Origin: Hymenobacter sp. BRD67
GTDB taxonomy: Bacteria; Bacteroidota; Bacteroidia; Cytophagales; Hymenobacteraceae
Assembly: GCF_013256425.1 (NCBI RefSeq)
Contig: NZ_CP053904.1
Coordinates: 2,232,001-2,296,000 of the forward strand
Length of the DNA stretch: 64,000 nucleotides
Reading direction: 5' to 3'
Each line of letters opens with the position of its first letter. The stretch's first letter is position 1. Both the position numbers and the translations under genes were made by a program. Shown here in pieces: positions 55,230-64,000 of this stretch. Under the pieces are notes generated by a model that worked only from the letters and a program-made list of their open reading frames with translations, had not been told where the DNA came from and made no database searches.

Positions 55230-55944
55230 TCACCTACTCAGCCACCACAGTACCCCGGCGGCCAGCGCCCCAATGGCCGTATTGAGAAAATTGACGGCGT
55301 TATTACCCAGATACTGGCGGCGCTCGAGGGTAGCCCCAGCAGCGAGTCGCTGAGGTTGCCGACGGTGCCGGCCAGCGGCAGCCACCACAGGGCGGGCCCC
55401 AGCCAACGCTCAGGCAGTAGGCCACGGCCAGTACCGCACTGCCGGCCAGGCCCAGCAGCGTGCCTTCCAGACTAATAACTCCATCGAGTCCGCGCTTATC
55501 GGGCCTGAAGGTGAGGATATTATAGAAGCGGTGGCCATACACGTTGCCCAGCTCCGACGCCAGCGTATCGGCGGTGGCAGCGGCAAAGCTGCCGGCCAGC
55601 AGCAGGCCGCCCAGCGGGGCCAGCGCCGGATACTGCCAGCTTAGCAGCCCCAGCAGTCCGGCTACGCCGGCATTGGCTAGCACCTGGCCCGCCGTGCGGC
55701 GGCCTTTATTGGCCTCAGCCAGGCCCAGGCGGCGCTTGTCGGCCACTTTCCAGGCCGAAGCGGCCGTACCAAGCCCGAAAAACAGCCCCAGCAGCGCCAG
55801 GCCGGTAAAGCCTGTGCCCAGGTAAATAAGCAGGCCCACCCCACCGCCAACTAAACTCGCCACCACCGTCAGCTTACGGGCGCGCACACTGTAGCCCATT
55901 CCCAGGCCCACTAATAAGAGTACAAAACCGAGGCGAATTACCAT
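55230..55944 (-). CDS. DUF92 family membrane protein (two frame breaks)
   Basis: About 238 residues, six membrane helices. Family features are LTVVASLVGGGVGLLIYLGTG, EANKGRRTAGQVLANAGVAGLLG, FAAATADTLASELGNVYG, FRPDKRGLDGVISLEGTLLGLAGSAV and the end GNLSDSLLGATLERRQYLGNNAVNFLNT. The last 60 residues need one base at CCCC 55397-55400 and one at CCCC 55334-55337. The start could be further upstream (56049). Some plant members of this family (VTE6) are phytyl-phosphate kinases; the bacterial role is open. Confidence 0.88.
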
Positions 55945-56566
55945 TAGCAGCAAAACAACGGGCGCAAAATTGCCAGCAGTTAACGTAAACCATAAAAGGC
56001 CAGCAAAGATATTTGCAAGGGCAACTACGTGCTTTACGAGGGCACCCAAGTGCTACAGCAATTGGACTCACCGCTAGTTTTAAGGGCTAATTATATTTCA
56101 GGAAAACGCTATTTTTCAGCAGTAAGTCGGCAAGCGGAAAAATACTTTCAAAAATTTCAAAGGCAGCCTCCATTGATAAATAGACTAACAGCTATTTTCA
56201 CGTAACAAAAATGTTTTTGCTTGGTAGCCGATGCCTGGCAGGTAATCATAAAGGGCCCGTAAATACCTGTAGGTTTCTCCTCTTAAGCGCGCAGAAACAA
56301 GCGCTTGCCGGCTCCAGGGCAGTAAACAACAAGCTTATCAGTTGGTTCGCTAAAAACTACAGCGCTGGACTTAGGAAAACATATTTTTAATTTTCAGCTC
56401 CTGACTTTCTTCTAAAATCACCTACAGCAGTACGGTTTGCACAAGGCAAAATTCAAGCCCGCTTGCTTGCTACTGGCTGCATGGGCGCTTGTAATTGCTG
56501 CCATAGCATTATCGTTTTTACATTTGTTGCGTAACCCTCCTATTCACCTTATTTTTCTTTTAGCAC
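55945..56566. other. AT-rich intergenic region
   Basis: About 620 bp between divergent genes (the first 105 bp could be the N-terminus of the DUF92 protein). No gene is visible. A good promoter (56495-56526) lies at the end. No strong hairpin was noticed. Confidence 0.5.
56495..56526 (+). promoter_or_regulatory. Bacteroidota promoter of the AT-hook-like gene
   Basis: TTG at 56495-56497, 21-bp spacer, then TACATTTG at 56519-56526, an exact TAnnTTTG -7 box. It lies 40 bp before the ATG at 56567. This is the best -33/-7 pair in the window. Confidence 0.6.
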
Positions 56567-56839
56567 ATGGCGCTGAATTTTGATGAATTCCAGAAAGTAG
56601 TAGAAACTGCCCAGCAAGCCGAAGCAGTTAAAGTTGACCTGAAGCGCGTGCTTAAAAAGGTAACCTCGGCCCTCGAAGGGCTGCAAGCCGCGCTGGGCGA
56701 AATGGAAACGGTAATGGCCGACGACTATATGCCGGCCGGCCGCAAGCCTCGTAAACCCCGCGCCGCCAAAACCGAAACGGATGGTGCTCAGTCGGGAGCG
56801 CCGCGCAAGCCGGGCCGCCCCAAGAAATCGGCTGCCTAA
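56567..56839 (+). CDS. Small basic-tailed protein with AT-hook-like end
   Basis: 90 residues. Residues 1-55 form a helical, probably coiled-coil part (FQKVVETAQQAEAVKVDLKR, VTSALEGLQAALGEMETVM). The tail (58-90) is Lys/Arg/Pro/Ala-rich with GRKPRKPRAAK and KPGRPKKSAA; GRPKK is an AT-hook-like core. It may be a nucleoid or histone-H1-like DNA-binding protein. Strong own promoter and terminator point to high expression. Confidence 0.78.
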   Translation: MALNFDEFQKVVETAQQAEAVKVDLKRVLKKVTSALEGLQAALGEMETVMADDYMPAGRKPRKPRAAKTETDGAQSGAPRKPGRPKKSAA

Positions 56840-56863
56840 GCGGCCGCTGGCCCTACCACCCAG

Positions 56864-56899
56864 GCCGGGGCCTGCCTTTACACGAAGGCAGGCCCCGGC
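56864..56899 (+). terminator. Strong intrinsic terminator
   Basis: GCCGGGGCCTGCCTT (56864-56878) and AAGGCAGGCCCCGGC (56885-56899) form a perfect 15-bp stem with loop TACACG, followed by TTTT. Confidence 0.9.
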
Positions 56900-56975
56900 T
56901 TTTCGTTAAAAAGCGCCTCATACTGCGCCAGCGGCCGTATTTTCACAGGCTAAACTATAGAAGCAACCCGGTATA

Positions 56976-57704
56976 ATGCCTCATCTTCAAATTGATGACC
57001 TGCTGGTGGAGGTCGTCTACAAGCGGGTGCGCTACCTGCGCCTGACGGTGCGGCGACCCGACGGACGCATTGAGATTGGGGCACCGCCGCGCACTACGGA
57101 GGCTGCCATCCGCAGCATGGTGCTGCAGAAGCAGGCCTGGATTCGCAAGCACCAGGCGGCTTTTCGGGCGCAGGAAGTGCCGCCCGCGCTACAGTACCTA
57201 GCGGGCGAAACGCACTATTACCAGGGGCAGCCGTATCGGCTGTGCGTAGTGGAGCGGCCCGGCCGGGCGCAGGTAGCGCTGGTCGGCCCTGAGCTGCACC
57301 TGCTGGTACCGGCCGGCACGAGTGCCTTGCAGCGGCAGCGAGTAGTGGCCGGCTGGCACCGGGCGCAGCTCCAGGCGCTTATTCCGCAGCTGCTGGCCAA
57401 GTGGGAGCCGGTGGTAGGAGCCCAGGCCGCGGCCTGGGGCATCAAGCAGATGAAAACCCGCTGGGGCACGTGCAGCATCCGCGCCCGGCGCATCTGGCTT
57501 AGCCTGGAGCTGAGCAAATGGCCCCTGCCCTGCCTGGAGTACGTGGTAGTACACGAGCTGGTGCACCTGCACGAGCGCCTGCACAATGCCCGGTTTTGGG
57601 GATTGGTAAACCAGGCTATGCCCACGTGGCAGGCAGCTCACCAGGCCCTGAAGCAGGGCCGGCCCGACGCCGGGTCCCAACCGCAACCCAGGCGTACAGC
57701 GTAA
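56976..57704 (+). CDS. YgjP/SprT-type zinc metallopeptidase (M48-like, DUF45)
   Basis: 242 residues. N-terminal beta half (VVYKRVRYLRLTVRRPDGRI; IEIGAPPRTTEAAIRSMVLQK; WIRKHQAAF) and C-terminal metallopeptidase with MKTRWGTCSIRARRIWLSLEL, then EYVVVHELVHLHERLHNARFW, where HELVH is the zinc-binding HExxH. Cytoplasmic; role unknown, often next to restriction genes in other bacteria, but not here. A basic tail ends the protein. Confidence 0.92.
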   Translation: MPHLQIDDLLVEVVYKRVRYLRLTVRRPDGRIEIGAPPRTTEAAIRSMVLQKQAWIRKHQAAFRAQEVPPALQYLAGETHYYQGQPYRLCVVERPGRAQVALVGPELHLLVPAGTSALQRQRVVAGWHRAQLQALIPQLLAKWEPVVGAQAAAWGIKQMKTRWGTCSIRARRIWLSLELSKWPLPCLEYVVVHELVHLHERLHNARFWGLVNQAMPTWQAAHQALKQGRPDAGSQPQPRRTA

Positions 57705-57735
57705 GCCCAGTACCGGCCCGGCAGCCGGAGCGGCG

Positions 57736-59037
57736 CTACTTTAATGAATCGTAGAGCCGGGCCATTTCGATGACCGGGTTATGCCCCAGGTAATCGCGAC
57801 AAGGCTGGTTATACTTGGAAGTCGGCTTTCTTTTCACATCTTCGGGCTTGCCGCCCAGCGGGTTATAAAATTCCCAAATGGTGCCGGTGCGCTCAAACTG
57901 CCGGGCCGAATCATCCAGGGCTTTTTCCAGAATAAGCCGGGCGGCCGCGCGGCGGCCGTAGCGCAGGCAGCCCCTGGCGGCCCAGTAGGCCATGCTGTTC
58001 CAGGCCGGCCCGCGCCACATGCGCAGCTCAAATTTTGGGTCGCGCCGCCCTACTGTGGCAATGGGGTGCTCGGTAAGAAAGACCTCCTTATTGAGCAGGT
58101 AGGTATCGATATAGCGGTCAGCCTGGGCCTGGGTGGCGGCCCCGGTTACCAGGGGCCACATGCTTTCGGAGGGCAGGTTGCGCAGCGCCGGGTTTTTTAC
58201 GGCCCAGCTGTCGTAAAACATGCCATCGGCCGGCACATACAAGCTCGTTTGAATAAAGGCGCGCAGCTCGGCGGCCCGCTTTTCATAATAAGCCGCATCG
58301 AGGCCCAGCTGCCGGGCCCACTGCGCGGCTATGGTATAAAGCGCATACACGTGGCTGGTGGCGTCGACGCAGGCCAGGGCTCCGGGAGCCACTTCATCGA
58401 ACCGGATGCCTTCGTCGACGCCGCTTTCCCATTTTTTCAGCAGAATATCGTTGTAGAAAAAGCCGCCGCTTTCGACCTTCCGGTTATTCTCAAACCAGGT
58501 TATCTGCCGTACCAGCGGGGTATAGAAGTGCTTAACTACGGCGCTGTCGCGGGTGACGTGCACATACTCCTGCACGGCCAGCGGCCACAGCGGCGGGTGG
58601 CCCTGGGTATCCTTGTTCCAGCGCACCGAGTCGCGCCCCGACAGCCCGCCGGGCATGTAGATAGAGCCCGGCACCAGCCCGTTGGGTTCCTGGTTTTTAA
58701 CATCATTCAGCAGCTGGTGCAGCGCGTGCTCGGGGTAAGAGGGCAGCACATCCAGCGCCTCGTGCACCACGTCCCAGTGCCCAAACGCATTGCCGTAGAC
58801 GTAGCCGGGCCCCAGGTCTTCCCACTCGTAGTCGAAGGGCCAGGCGGCGGGGTGGGTAGCTTTTTGGTGCAGAGCCGCTACGTAGCGCAGCATGGGTCGC
58901 CAGGCCGGCTTGCCCACCCGGCCCGCATCGCGGCTGAGCTGCGCCCAGCTGCCGGCGGCACCCGGTGGCACCTGAGCCGTCAGCCTGGTGAGGCTGGCAA
59001 TAAAAAGAAGAGCCGACAAAGCAGTTTTTAAAGTCAT
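57736..59037 (-). CDS. Secreted trehalase-family glycosidase ((alpha/alpha)6 barrel)
   Basis: 433 residues with signal LSALLFIASLTRLTAQ. The (alpha/alpha)6 motifs are FDYEWEDLGPGYVYGNAFGHWDVVHEAL, VPGSIYMPGG, GHPPLWPLAVQEYV, WESGVDEGIRFDE with a catalytic acid candidate in SGVDEG, PSESMWPLVTGA, and RMWRGPAWNSMAYWAARG. This fits MGH1-like/GH63/GH37 enzymes (mannosylglycerate hydrolase or trehalase type). It is distinct in size from the lipoprotein glycosidase at 11.5-14.2 kb. Confidence 0.85.
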   Translation of the reverse strand: MTLKTALSALLFIASLTRLTAQVPPGAAGSWAQLSRDAGRVGKPAWRPMLRYVAALHQKATHPAAWPFDYEWEDLGPGYVYGNAFGHWDVVHEALDVLPSYPEHALHQLLNDVKNQEPNGLVPGSIYMPGGLSGRDSVRWNKDTQGHPPLWPLAVQEYVHVTRDSAVVKHFYTPLVRQITWFENNRKVESGGFFYNDILLKKWESGVDEGIRFDEVAPGALACVDATSHVYALYTIAAQWARQLGLDAAYYEKRAAELRAFIQTSLYVPADGMFYDSWAVKNPALRNLPSESMWPLVTGAATQAQADRYIDTYLLNKEVFLTEHPIATVGRRDPKFELRMWRGPAWNSMAYWAARGCLRYGRRAAARLILEKALDDSARQFERTGTIWEFYNPLGGKPEDVKRKPTSKYNQPCRDYLGHNPVIEMARLYDSLK

Positions 59038-59261
59038 TTTACATATCTTAAATAGTTAATATTAACACTCGAAAGCCTATTGAAGCTCGCCGCAAGCTAA
59101 TGCTGACCGAGACTCGTCGTAGCGGAGACAGCCGGCGCAGTGGTCCAAATTACAGCCGCTCGCAAGTTGGGGTACAGCCCGCCCCTACACAATTGAGCAA
59201 CCGGCCGGCAATGATGCCTAGAGCAGCTGCCGCCAAGTGCGTGGGCAGGCGTCGTCCCCGC

Positions 59262-59269
59262 TACCTTCG
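59262..59269 (+). promoter_or_regulatory. Candidate -7 box of the second amidohydrolase
   Basis: TACCTTCG, same as at 18877, 36 bp before the ATG at 59306. No clear -33 element. Confidence 0.35.
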
Positions 59270-59305
59270 CTTACTCTTTACAGCAGTGCTTTTTACTTTT
59301 GGCCG

Positions 59306-60695
59306 ATGCGACTTTTTCAGTACCTGCTTCTGGCCTTGTGCCTGGGCATTTTTCCCACGTACGCGCAGAATCTTACCATCGTGCATGCCAATGTGGTTGA
59401 TGTGGCTACCGGCCAGATTCAGCCCGACCAGACGGTAGTTATTACCGGCAAGCGCATTGTTCGGGTTGGCCCTTCTGCCCATATCACTCCGCCAAAGGGC
59501 CGCCTGATTGACGCCCGCGGCAGTACCTCATGCCGGGGCTGTGGGATATGCACACCCACGTCTATTTCGACGGCACGGCCAGCGCCGGCACCAGCCTGAT
59601 TTTGCCGCTGCTGGTCGCCAACGGCATCACCGGCATCCGGGACATGGGCAGCGAGCTGGACTCCATTCTACACGCGCGCGAGGCCGTGGCGGCCCATCGC
59701 CTGCTGGGCCCGCGCATGGTGGTGAGCGGCCCGATGCTCGACGGCCCCAAATCGCCCTACAAAGCCTCCATTGCCATTGCTACGGCCGAAGACGGCCGCC
59801 GGACGGTCGACCAGCTTAAGGCACGCGGGGTCGATTTTATCAAGGTTCAGTCGCTGGTACCACGGGCGGCGTACTTTGCTATTGCTGCCGAGGCTAAGGC
59901 TGTGGGTCTGCCCTTTGAGGGGCACGTGCCCGATGCCGTGCGAGCCAGCGAGGCCGTGGCCGCCGGCCAGCGCAGCTTCGAGCACCTGATTGGCATTTTT
60001 GAGGCCAGCTCAACGGCCGAAGACGCCTACGTGGCCGGCAGCCCCAAGTCGCCGGCCAGCCTGCTGGCCACCTTCGACCCGGCCCACGAGGCCACTATAA
60101 TTGCACTGCTGGCCAAGCACCGGGAAATATGGCAGTGCCCCACGCTGTTCTGGGAGCGCGGCCAGTGGCTGGTTGATAGCATTGCGTGGCGGCAGGCCCC
60201 GACCTGGCGTACGCGGGCCACAGCTGGGTAGCGCAGCGCTGGCCCAGGGCCCAGCTCAGCATTGCCAAGAGCATGGATACCGACCCGCTGCCGGTGCGGG
60301 CGCGCTTCGTCGGCCACGAGCTCGACCTGGTGCGCAAGCTGCACGCAGCGCAGGTGGGCTTCCTGGCTGGTACGGATATGCCGGCCGGTGTCGACTTGGT
60401 GCCCGGCGTGAGCCTGCACCTGGAGCTTCAGCGCTTCGTGGCGGCGGGCTTTACTCCCCTGCAAGCCTTGCAAACGGCCACGCTCAATCCGGCCCGGTTT
60501 TATGGCCGCCTTCAGGACTTTGGCTCGGTGCAGGCTGGCCGCCTCGCCGACCTGGTGCTGCTGAGTGCCAACCCTTTGGCCGACATTGCCAACACCCAGC
60601 GCATTGTGGGCGTGCTGGCCGACGGGCAGTACCTCTCCCGCCCCGACCTGGATGAGCTGCAACGCCGCTTGCGGCAAGTAGCGGCCAGCAAGTAG
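59306..60695 (+). CDS. Secreted amidohydrolase (two frame breaks)
   Basis: About 463 residues. Signal MRLFQYLLLALCLGIFPTYAQ. Motifs are YLMPGLWDMHTHVYFDGT (HxH), ITGIRDMGSE, GVDFIKVQSLVP (Lys), LPFEGHVPDAVRAS, RSFEHLIGIFE and FLAGTDMPAGVDLVPG (final Asp), then LQTATLNPARFYG. Breaks are at the single A 59522 (GGCAGTACC should read GGCAAGTACC) and CCCC 60197-60200. It belongs to the same superfamily as the gene at 46.9-48.2 kb but is only distantly similar, so it is not a recent duplicate. Confidence 0.92.
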
Positions 60696-60783
60696 CCGCG
60701 ATGCTTTGTCCGCTCCGTTTTGTAATCCAGCTTTAAACTGCTTGCAGGCCTCCCAAACTACCCTCCCATCAACAATACATTTT

Positions 60784-61873
60784 ATGAAAAACCCTTTACT
60801 GCTAGTGCTGCTCTTTTGCGCACAGCTGCTGCCGGTGGCTGGCTGGGCCCAGCGCAACTATCCTACGCCGGTAGAGGGCGATTTTGCCCTGCCGAAGTTT
60901 CGCTTTGAAAGCGGCGAAACCCTGCCCACGCTCACTATTCACTATACCACGATTGGGCAACCCCGCCGAGACAAAGCCGGGAAAATTGTAAACGCGGTGC
61001 TCATCATGCACGGCACCACGGGGCGGGCTCCAATTTTTTGAGCGAGCAGTTTGCCGGCCACCTGTTTGGGCCGGGACAGCTACTCGACGCGGCCAAGTAC
61101 TACATCATTCTGCCCGATGCTATCGGCCACGGCCGGTCGAGTAAGCCCAGCAACGGGCTGCGCATGAAGTTCCCGAAATATAGCTACGACGATATGGTGG
61201 TCGCCAACTACCAGCTCCTGACCGGGAAGCTGGGCGTGGCGCACGCCCGCCTGGTGATGGGCACCTCGATGGGCGGCATGGAAACCTGGGTATGGGGCTA
61301 TAAATACCCCGACTTTATGGACGCGCTGCTGCCCCTGGCCAGCCTGCCGGTAGAGATAGCCGGCCGCAACCGCATGCTGCGCAAGATGGCCATCGACCTG
61401 ATAGAGCTGGACCCGGCCTGGCAGGGCGGCGCGTACACTACCGAGCCGAAAGTGGGGCTCACCGGGCCGTGTCATCGCTCTTTTTTATGACCAGCAGCCC
61501 CAAGCAGCTGCAAAAGCAGGCCCCTACCCGCGAGCTGGCCGAAGCGGCCCTGGCCAAAACGGAAGCCCGCTTTTACAGCTCGCTCGATGCTAACGACATG
61601 ATTTATCAGTTCGATGCCTCGCGTGACTACAATCCCGCCCCGCATCTGGCGGCCATTAAAGCACCGCTGTTTGCCATCAACTCGGCCGACGACCAGGTGA
61701 ACCCGCCGGAGCTGGGCATTCTGGAAACCGAAATCAAGCGGGTGGCGAAGGGCCGCTACATTCTGCTGCCCATCACCGACCTCACCACCGGGCATGGCAC
61801 GCACTCCAACCCGGCTGTTTGGGGAAACTACTTGCAGGAATTGCTGACGTTGAGTGAAAAGCCGGCGCACTGA
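60784..61873 (+). CDS. Secreted alpha/beta hydrolase, homoserine acetyltransferase-like (two frame breaks)
   Basis: About 363 residues with signal NPLLLVLLFCAQLLPVAGWA. Fold of MetX-type hydrolases: TLTIHYTTIGQP, NAVLIMHGTTGAGSNF, ILPDAIGHGRSSKPSNGL, nucleophile elbow LVMGTSMGGMETWVWG, then LFAINSADDQVNPPE with the acid and GHGTHSNPAVWG with the His. Breaks are at GGGG 61020-61023 and GGG 61464-61466. The signal peptide shows that it is not the biosynthetic MetX; it is more likely an esterase. Confidence 0.9.
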
Positions 61874-61897
61874 GCGACGGCTTGCCACAACAGGCAG

Positions 61898-63501
61898 CTA
61901 CTTACCAGTGGCCGGCTGCACTGGCAGGGCCGGAAACCGGGCCGGAGCCTTGCGGTGGTGCGTGACCTGCTCGTAGGCGTAGGCGTAGGTAATGAGCGTA
62001 GGCTCATCAAATGAGCGACCCAGGAACTGGAGGCCGGCCGGCAGGTTATCGTAGGTGAAGCCCATGGGCACGGTGAAGGCAGGCTGGCCGGTGTGCGGAG
62101 CAATGAGCTGGCTGTTGTCGCCCTGGTAGCCCTTGAAGTCCCCGATTTTGGCGGGCGGGTTATTCCAGGTCGGGTACACGAGGGCACCGAGCTGGTAGCG
62201 GTCCATCACGGCCGTTACGGCGTTGCGGAAGGCAATGCGGCGCGGGTCAGTGTAGGCCTCGCCGCGGCCGGCCACGCTGGCGCTCGGCGCAACCCCGTGC
62301 GCTAGCTCATCTTGCAGATTATCTTTGATATAAGCCGAGTATTTGCCCGAAGCCAGCACCTCGTCGATGTTGTGCACGGGGCCTTGGGGCCAAGCGCGGC
62401 CAGGTATTGGTTGATGTCGTGCTTAAAAACCGAGGCCCACTGGCCGCTGCTTACCTGGGCAAAATTCGGGATTTCAACCTCTACTACCACGGCGCCCGCC
62501 TTGCGCAGGTCGGCCACCGCCTGCTCAAACAACGCTTTCACCTGCGGGTCGGGATGGCGCTCGCTGAGCGTGCGCAGCACGCCGATGCGCGCCCCTTTCA
62601 GGCCATCTTTTTTCAGAAACTGCTGGTAGCCACCAGCTGGAATCTTGCCGGCGCAGTAAGCGGTTAGCGGGTCGGCCGGGTCAGGGCCGGTGGCCATTAC
62701 GTCGAGCAACCGGGTAGCGTCGGCGACGGAGCGGGCCATGGGGCCGCCGGTATCGTTGCGCAGGTACAGCGGCGCAATACCGGCCCGGCTCAGCAGCCCC
62801 AGCGTGGGCCGAAAGCCCACCAGCGCATTGTGCGACGAAGGCCCCCGGATAGAGTTGCCGGTGTCGGTGCCCAGGCCTGCCGTGCCGAAGCTGGCTGCCA
62901 CCGCCGCTGCCGTGCCGCCGCTGGAGCCGGCCGGCACGTGCGCCAGGTTGTAGGGGTTGCGCGTTTCGCCCGCAATCGAGCTGATAGTGACCATCGGGCT
63001 AAAGGCCCACTCGGCCATATTAGACTTGGCCAGCACAATAGCCCCGGCCGCTTTCAGCTTTTTTACCAGGGTGGCGTCTTCCGTGGGCGCAAACCCTTTG
63101 AGGGCGAGCGAGCCGGCCGTGGTTTGCAGGCCAGCCGTGTTGTAATTGTCTTTTATAATGAGCGGAATGCAATGCAGCGGCCGCAGCTTGCCGGTACGGC
63201 GATATTCGGCATCGAGCAGCCGGGCCGTGGCCAGCGCCTGCGGATTGGTAACGATAATAGCGTTGAGCCTGGTGGGCTGGTCGTAGGCCGCAATGCGGGC
63301 CTGGTACGCCTGCACCAGCTGCTCGCAGTTGCAGTCTCCCCGCTTCAGGGCCTGCTGCACGTCGGCAACCGAGGCTTCGGTTACCTCAAAGTGCGGGCGG
63401 GCTGGCGGTTGTTTGCGGGGTGCCTGGTTGCAACTGGCCCCTAACAGCGCAGCGCACAACAGGAGGAATAAGTACAGGCTGTTTTTTTGGGTAAGGCTCA
63501 T
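61898..63501 (-). CDS. Lipoprotein amidase, amidase signature family (one frame break)
   Basis: About 534 residues from ATG 63501. Signal with lipobox LLGASC. Ser-cisSer-Lys triad: [18 protein letters not shown] (Lys), [17 protein letters not shown] (cis-Ser), [19 protein letters not shown] (nucleophile Ser). Break at GGGG 62378-62381 before [19 protein letters not shown]. Homologues hydrolyse amides from peptides, amino-acid amides or acyl-glutamines. It is convergent with the preceding hydrolase gene. Confidence 0.93.
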
Positions 63502-63671
63502 GCCACAGCAATAACGGGTTAAGCCGGGGAGACCACCTAGCACTTTGCCGAAAATAATTGTTTTTCTTCCGCCGCCCGCCCCGCCGCGCAACCGCCAGGC
63601 ATTGCGCACGCGCAGGCAGGCAATGTTGTCTTTTTTAGTAATCGGCGGCACCACCCAGCCTACTTGCCACT

Positions 63672-63827
63672 CTATACTTGCTTGCGCCTGACCCAGAAAA
63701 TCACAAAATTCAGGATAGTCGAAAGGCCAAATACGCCGGCGAGTATAAACCGATGGCGATGAGCAGCCATAAAACAGCAATAGCCTGCCAGCAGGGTAGT
63801 TATCAGATAGAGCCAATAGAGCTTCAT
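63672..63827 (-). CDS. Small membrane protein, 51 residues
   Basis: [20 protein letters not shown] at the start, then AAHRHRF and a second hydrophobic helix [20 protein letters not shown], ending VRRKQV and TAG. Two membrane helices with a short loop of His/Arg and a positive tail. ATG at 63827, stop at 63672. Hydrophobicity pattern and codon use look real, but no homologue is known to me. Confidence 0.55.
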   Translation of the reverse strand: MKLYWLYLITTLLAGYCCFMAAHRHRFILAGVFGLSTILNFVIFWVRRKQV

Positions 63828-64000
63828 GTTACCAAGCTAAGCACAAACCCTTGTTTCAGTTTTATCAGCACTCCCACAATACGTGAAAGCATTTTATATA
63901 TCATATTATCTTAATATATCATCTTTAACTGGGAAGAACCTTCTTGCCTGCTCGTAGCCATTGCGGGTGGCAGGTTCGCGTAAGACCTTGCAGCCGCCCC

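Noticed and set aside
1..64000. tRNA, rRNA or riboswitch genes
   Set aside because: I looked for T-arm GGTTCGA-like boxes, conserved rRNA words and known riboswitch cores by eye and saw none; a covariance-model search would be needed to exclude them.
1..64000. Antiphage or toxin-antitoxin island
   Set aside because: The RhuM-Fic and type IIG pieces are isolated remnants, the HNH and Uma2 genes have no defence partners, and no integrase, phage or plasmid gene is present.

Overview
The window looks like chromosomal DNA of a GC-rich member of the Bacteroidota, most probably Hymenobacter or a close relative. This rests on gene content (RND pump with NodT-type lipoprotein, tandem Uma2 proteins, DUF2256, DUF92, a YflT-like glycine-zipper stress protein, a DAHP synthase fused to chorismate mutase), on TAnnTTTG-like promoter boxes, and on the many dispersed intergenic palindromes. 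I see no rRNA, tRNA, CRISPR array, integrase or complete insertion sequence. Most of the window is ordinary housekeeping and envelope metabolism; I did not find a convincing new multi-gene system.

Layout: 1-4.2 kb holds the 3' end of sbcC, a HFDIDG-motif protein, an HNH nuclease and two unknowns. 4.5-8.7 kb is a surface-polysaccharide block (Wzx-like flippase divergent from Wzz-like and Wzy/ligase-like genes). 8.7-14.2 kb has a SpoIIE-type phosphatase, an OppC-like permease and a large lipoprotein glycosidase. 14.5-18.7 kb is a shikimate cluster (aroA, aroB, DAHP synthase/chorismate mutase) interrupted by a convergent lipoprotein gene. 18.9-21.8 kb has proline dehydrogenase and a stress protein. 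22.2-28.6 kb is an RND efflux set in the unusual order pump, adaptor, outer-membrane factor. 28.6-36 kb carries DoxX, an ABC exporter, SPFH, a glycosyltransferase, an Omp85-like barrel and two gene remnants (a type IIG restriction enzyme tail and a RhuM-Fic gene that has lost its Fic core). 35.7-39 kb is a convergent ppx/ppk polyphosphate pair. 39-46.7 kb has Uma2 paralogues, UbiB, small metabolic genes and a Tat-exported molybdoenzyme with a cytochrome b. 47-64 kb is rich in secreted hydrolases (two amidohydrolases, penicillin acylase, pectinesterase, trehalase-like glycosidase, MetX-like hydrolase, amidase) with a YeiH/YeiE-like pair between them.

The most important property for a user is technical. 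About 25 genes are broken into two or more frames, and in almost every case adding one base to a short run, usually G or C, restores a continuous family-typical protein. I count about 37 such sites and nearly all are deletions. This is the signature of homopolymer under-calling in the consensus, not of mass pseudogenisation. The affected genes are annotated here as single CDSs spanning the breaks. One case is hidden: three deletions inside the penicillin acylase cancel out, leaving an open frame that is wrong for about 63 residues and lacks the catalytic serine motif. By contrast the RhuM-Fic gene carries a stop codon and larger deletions and looks truly dead.

Between genes there are several families of hairpins. 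One GTAGCGCGGA-type palindrome occurs five times, and there are unique long palindromes with perfect 27-bp and 33-bp stems and an unusual four-site inverted/direct array near 44.65 kb.
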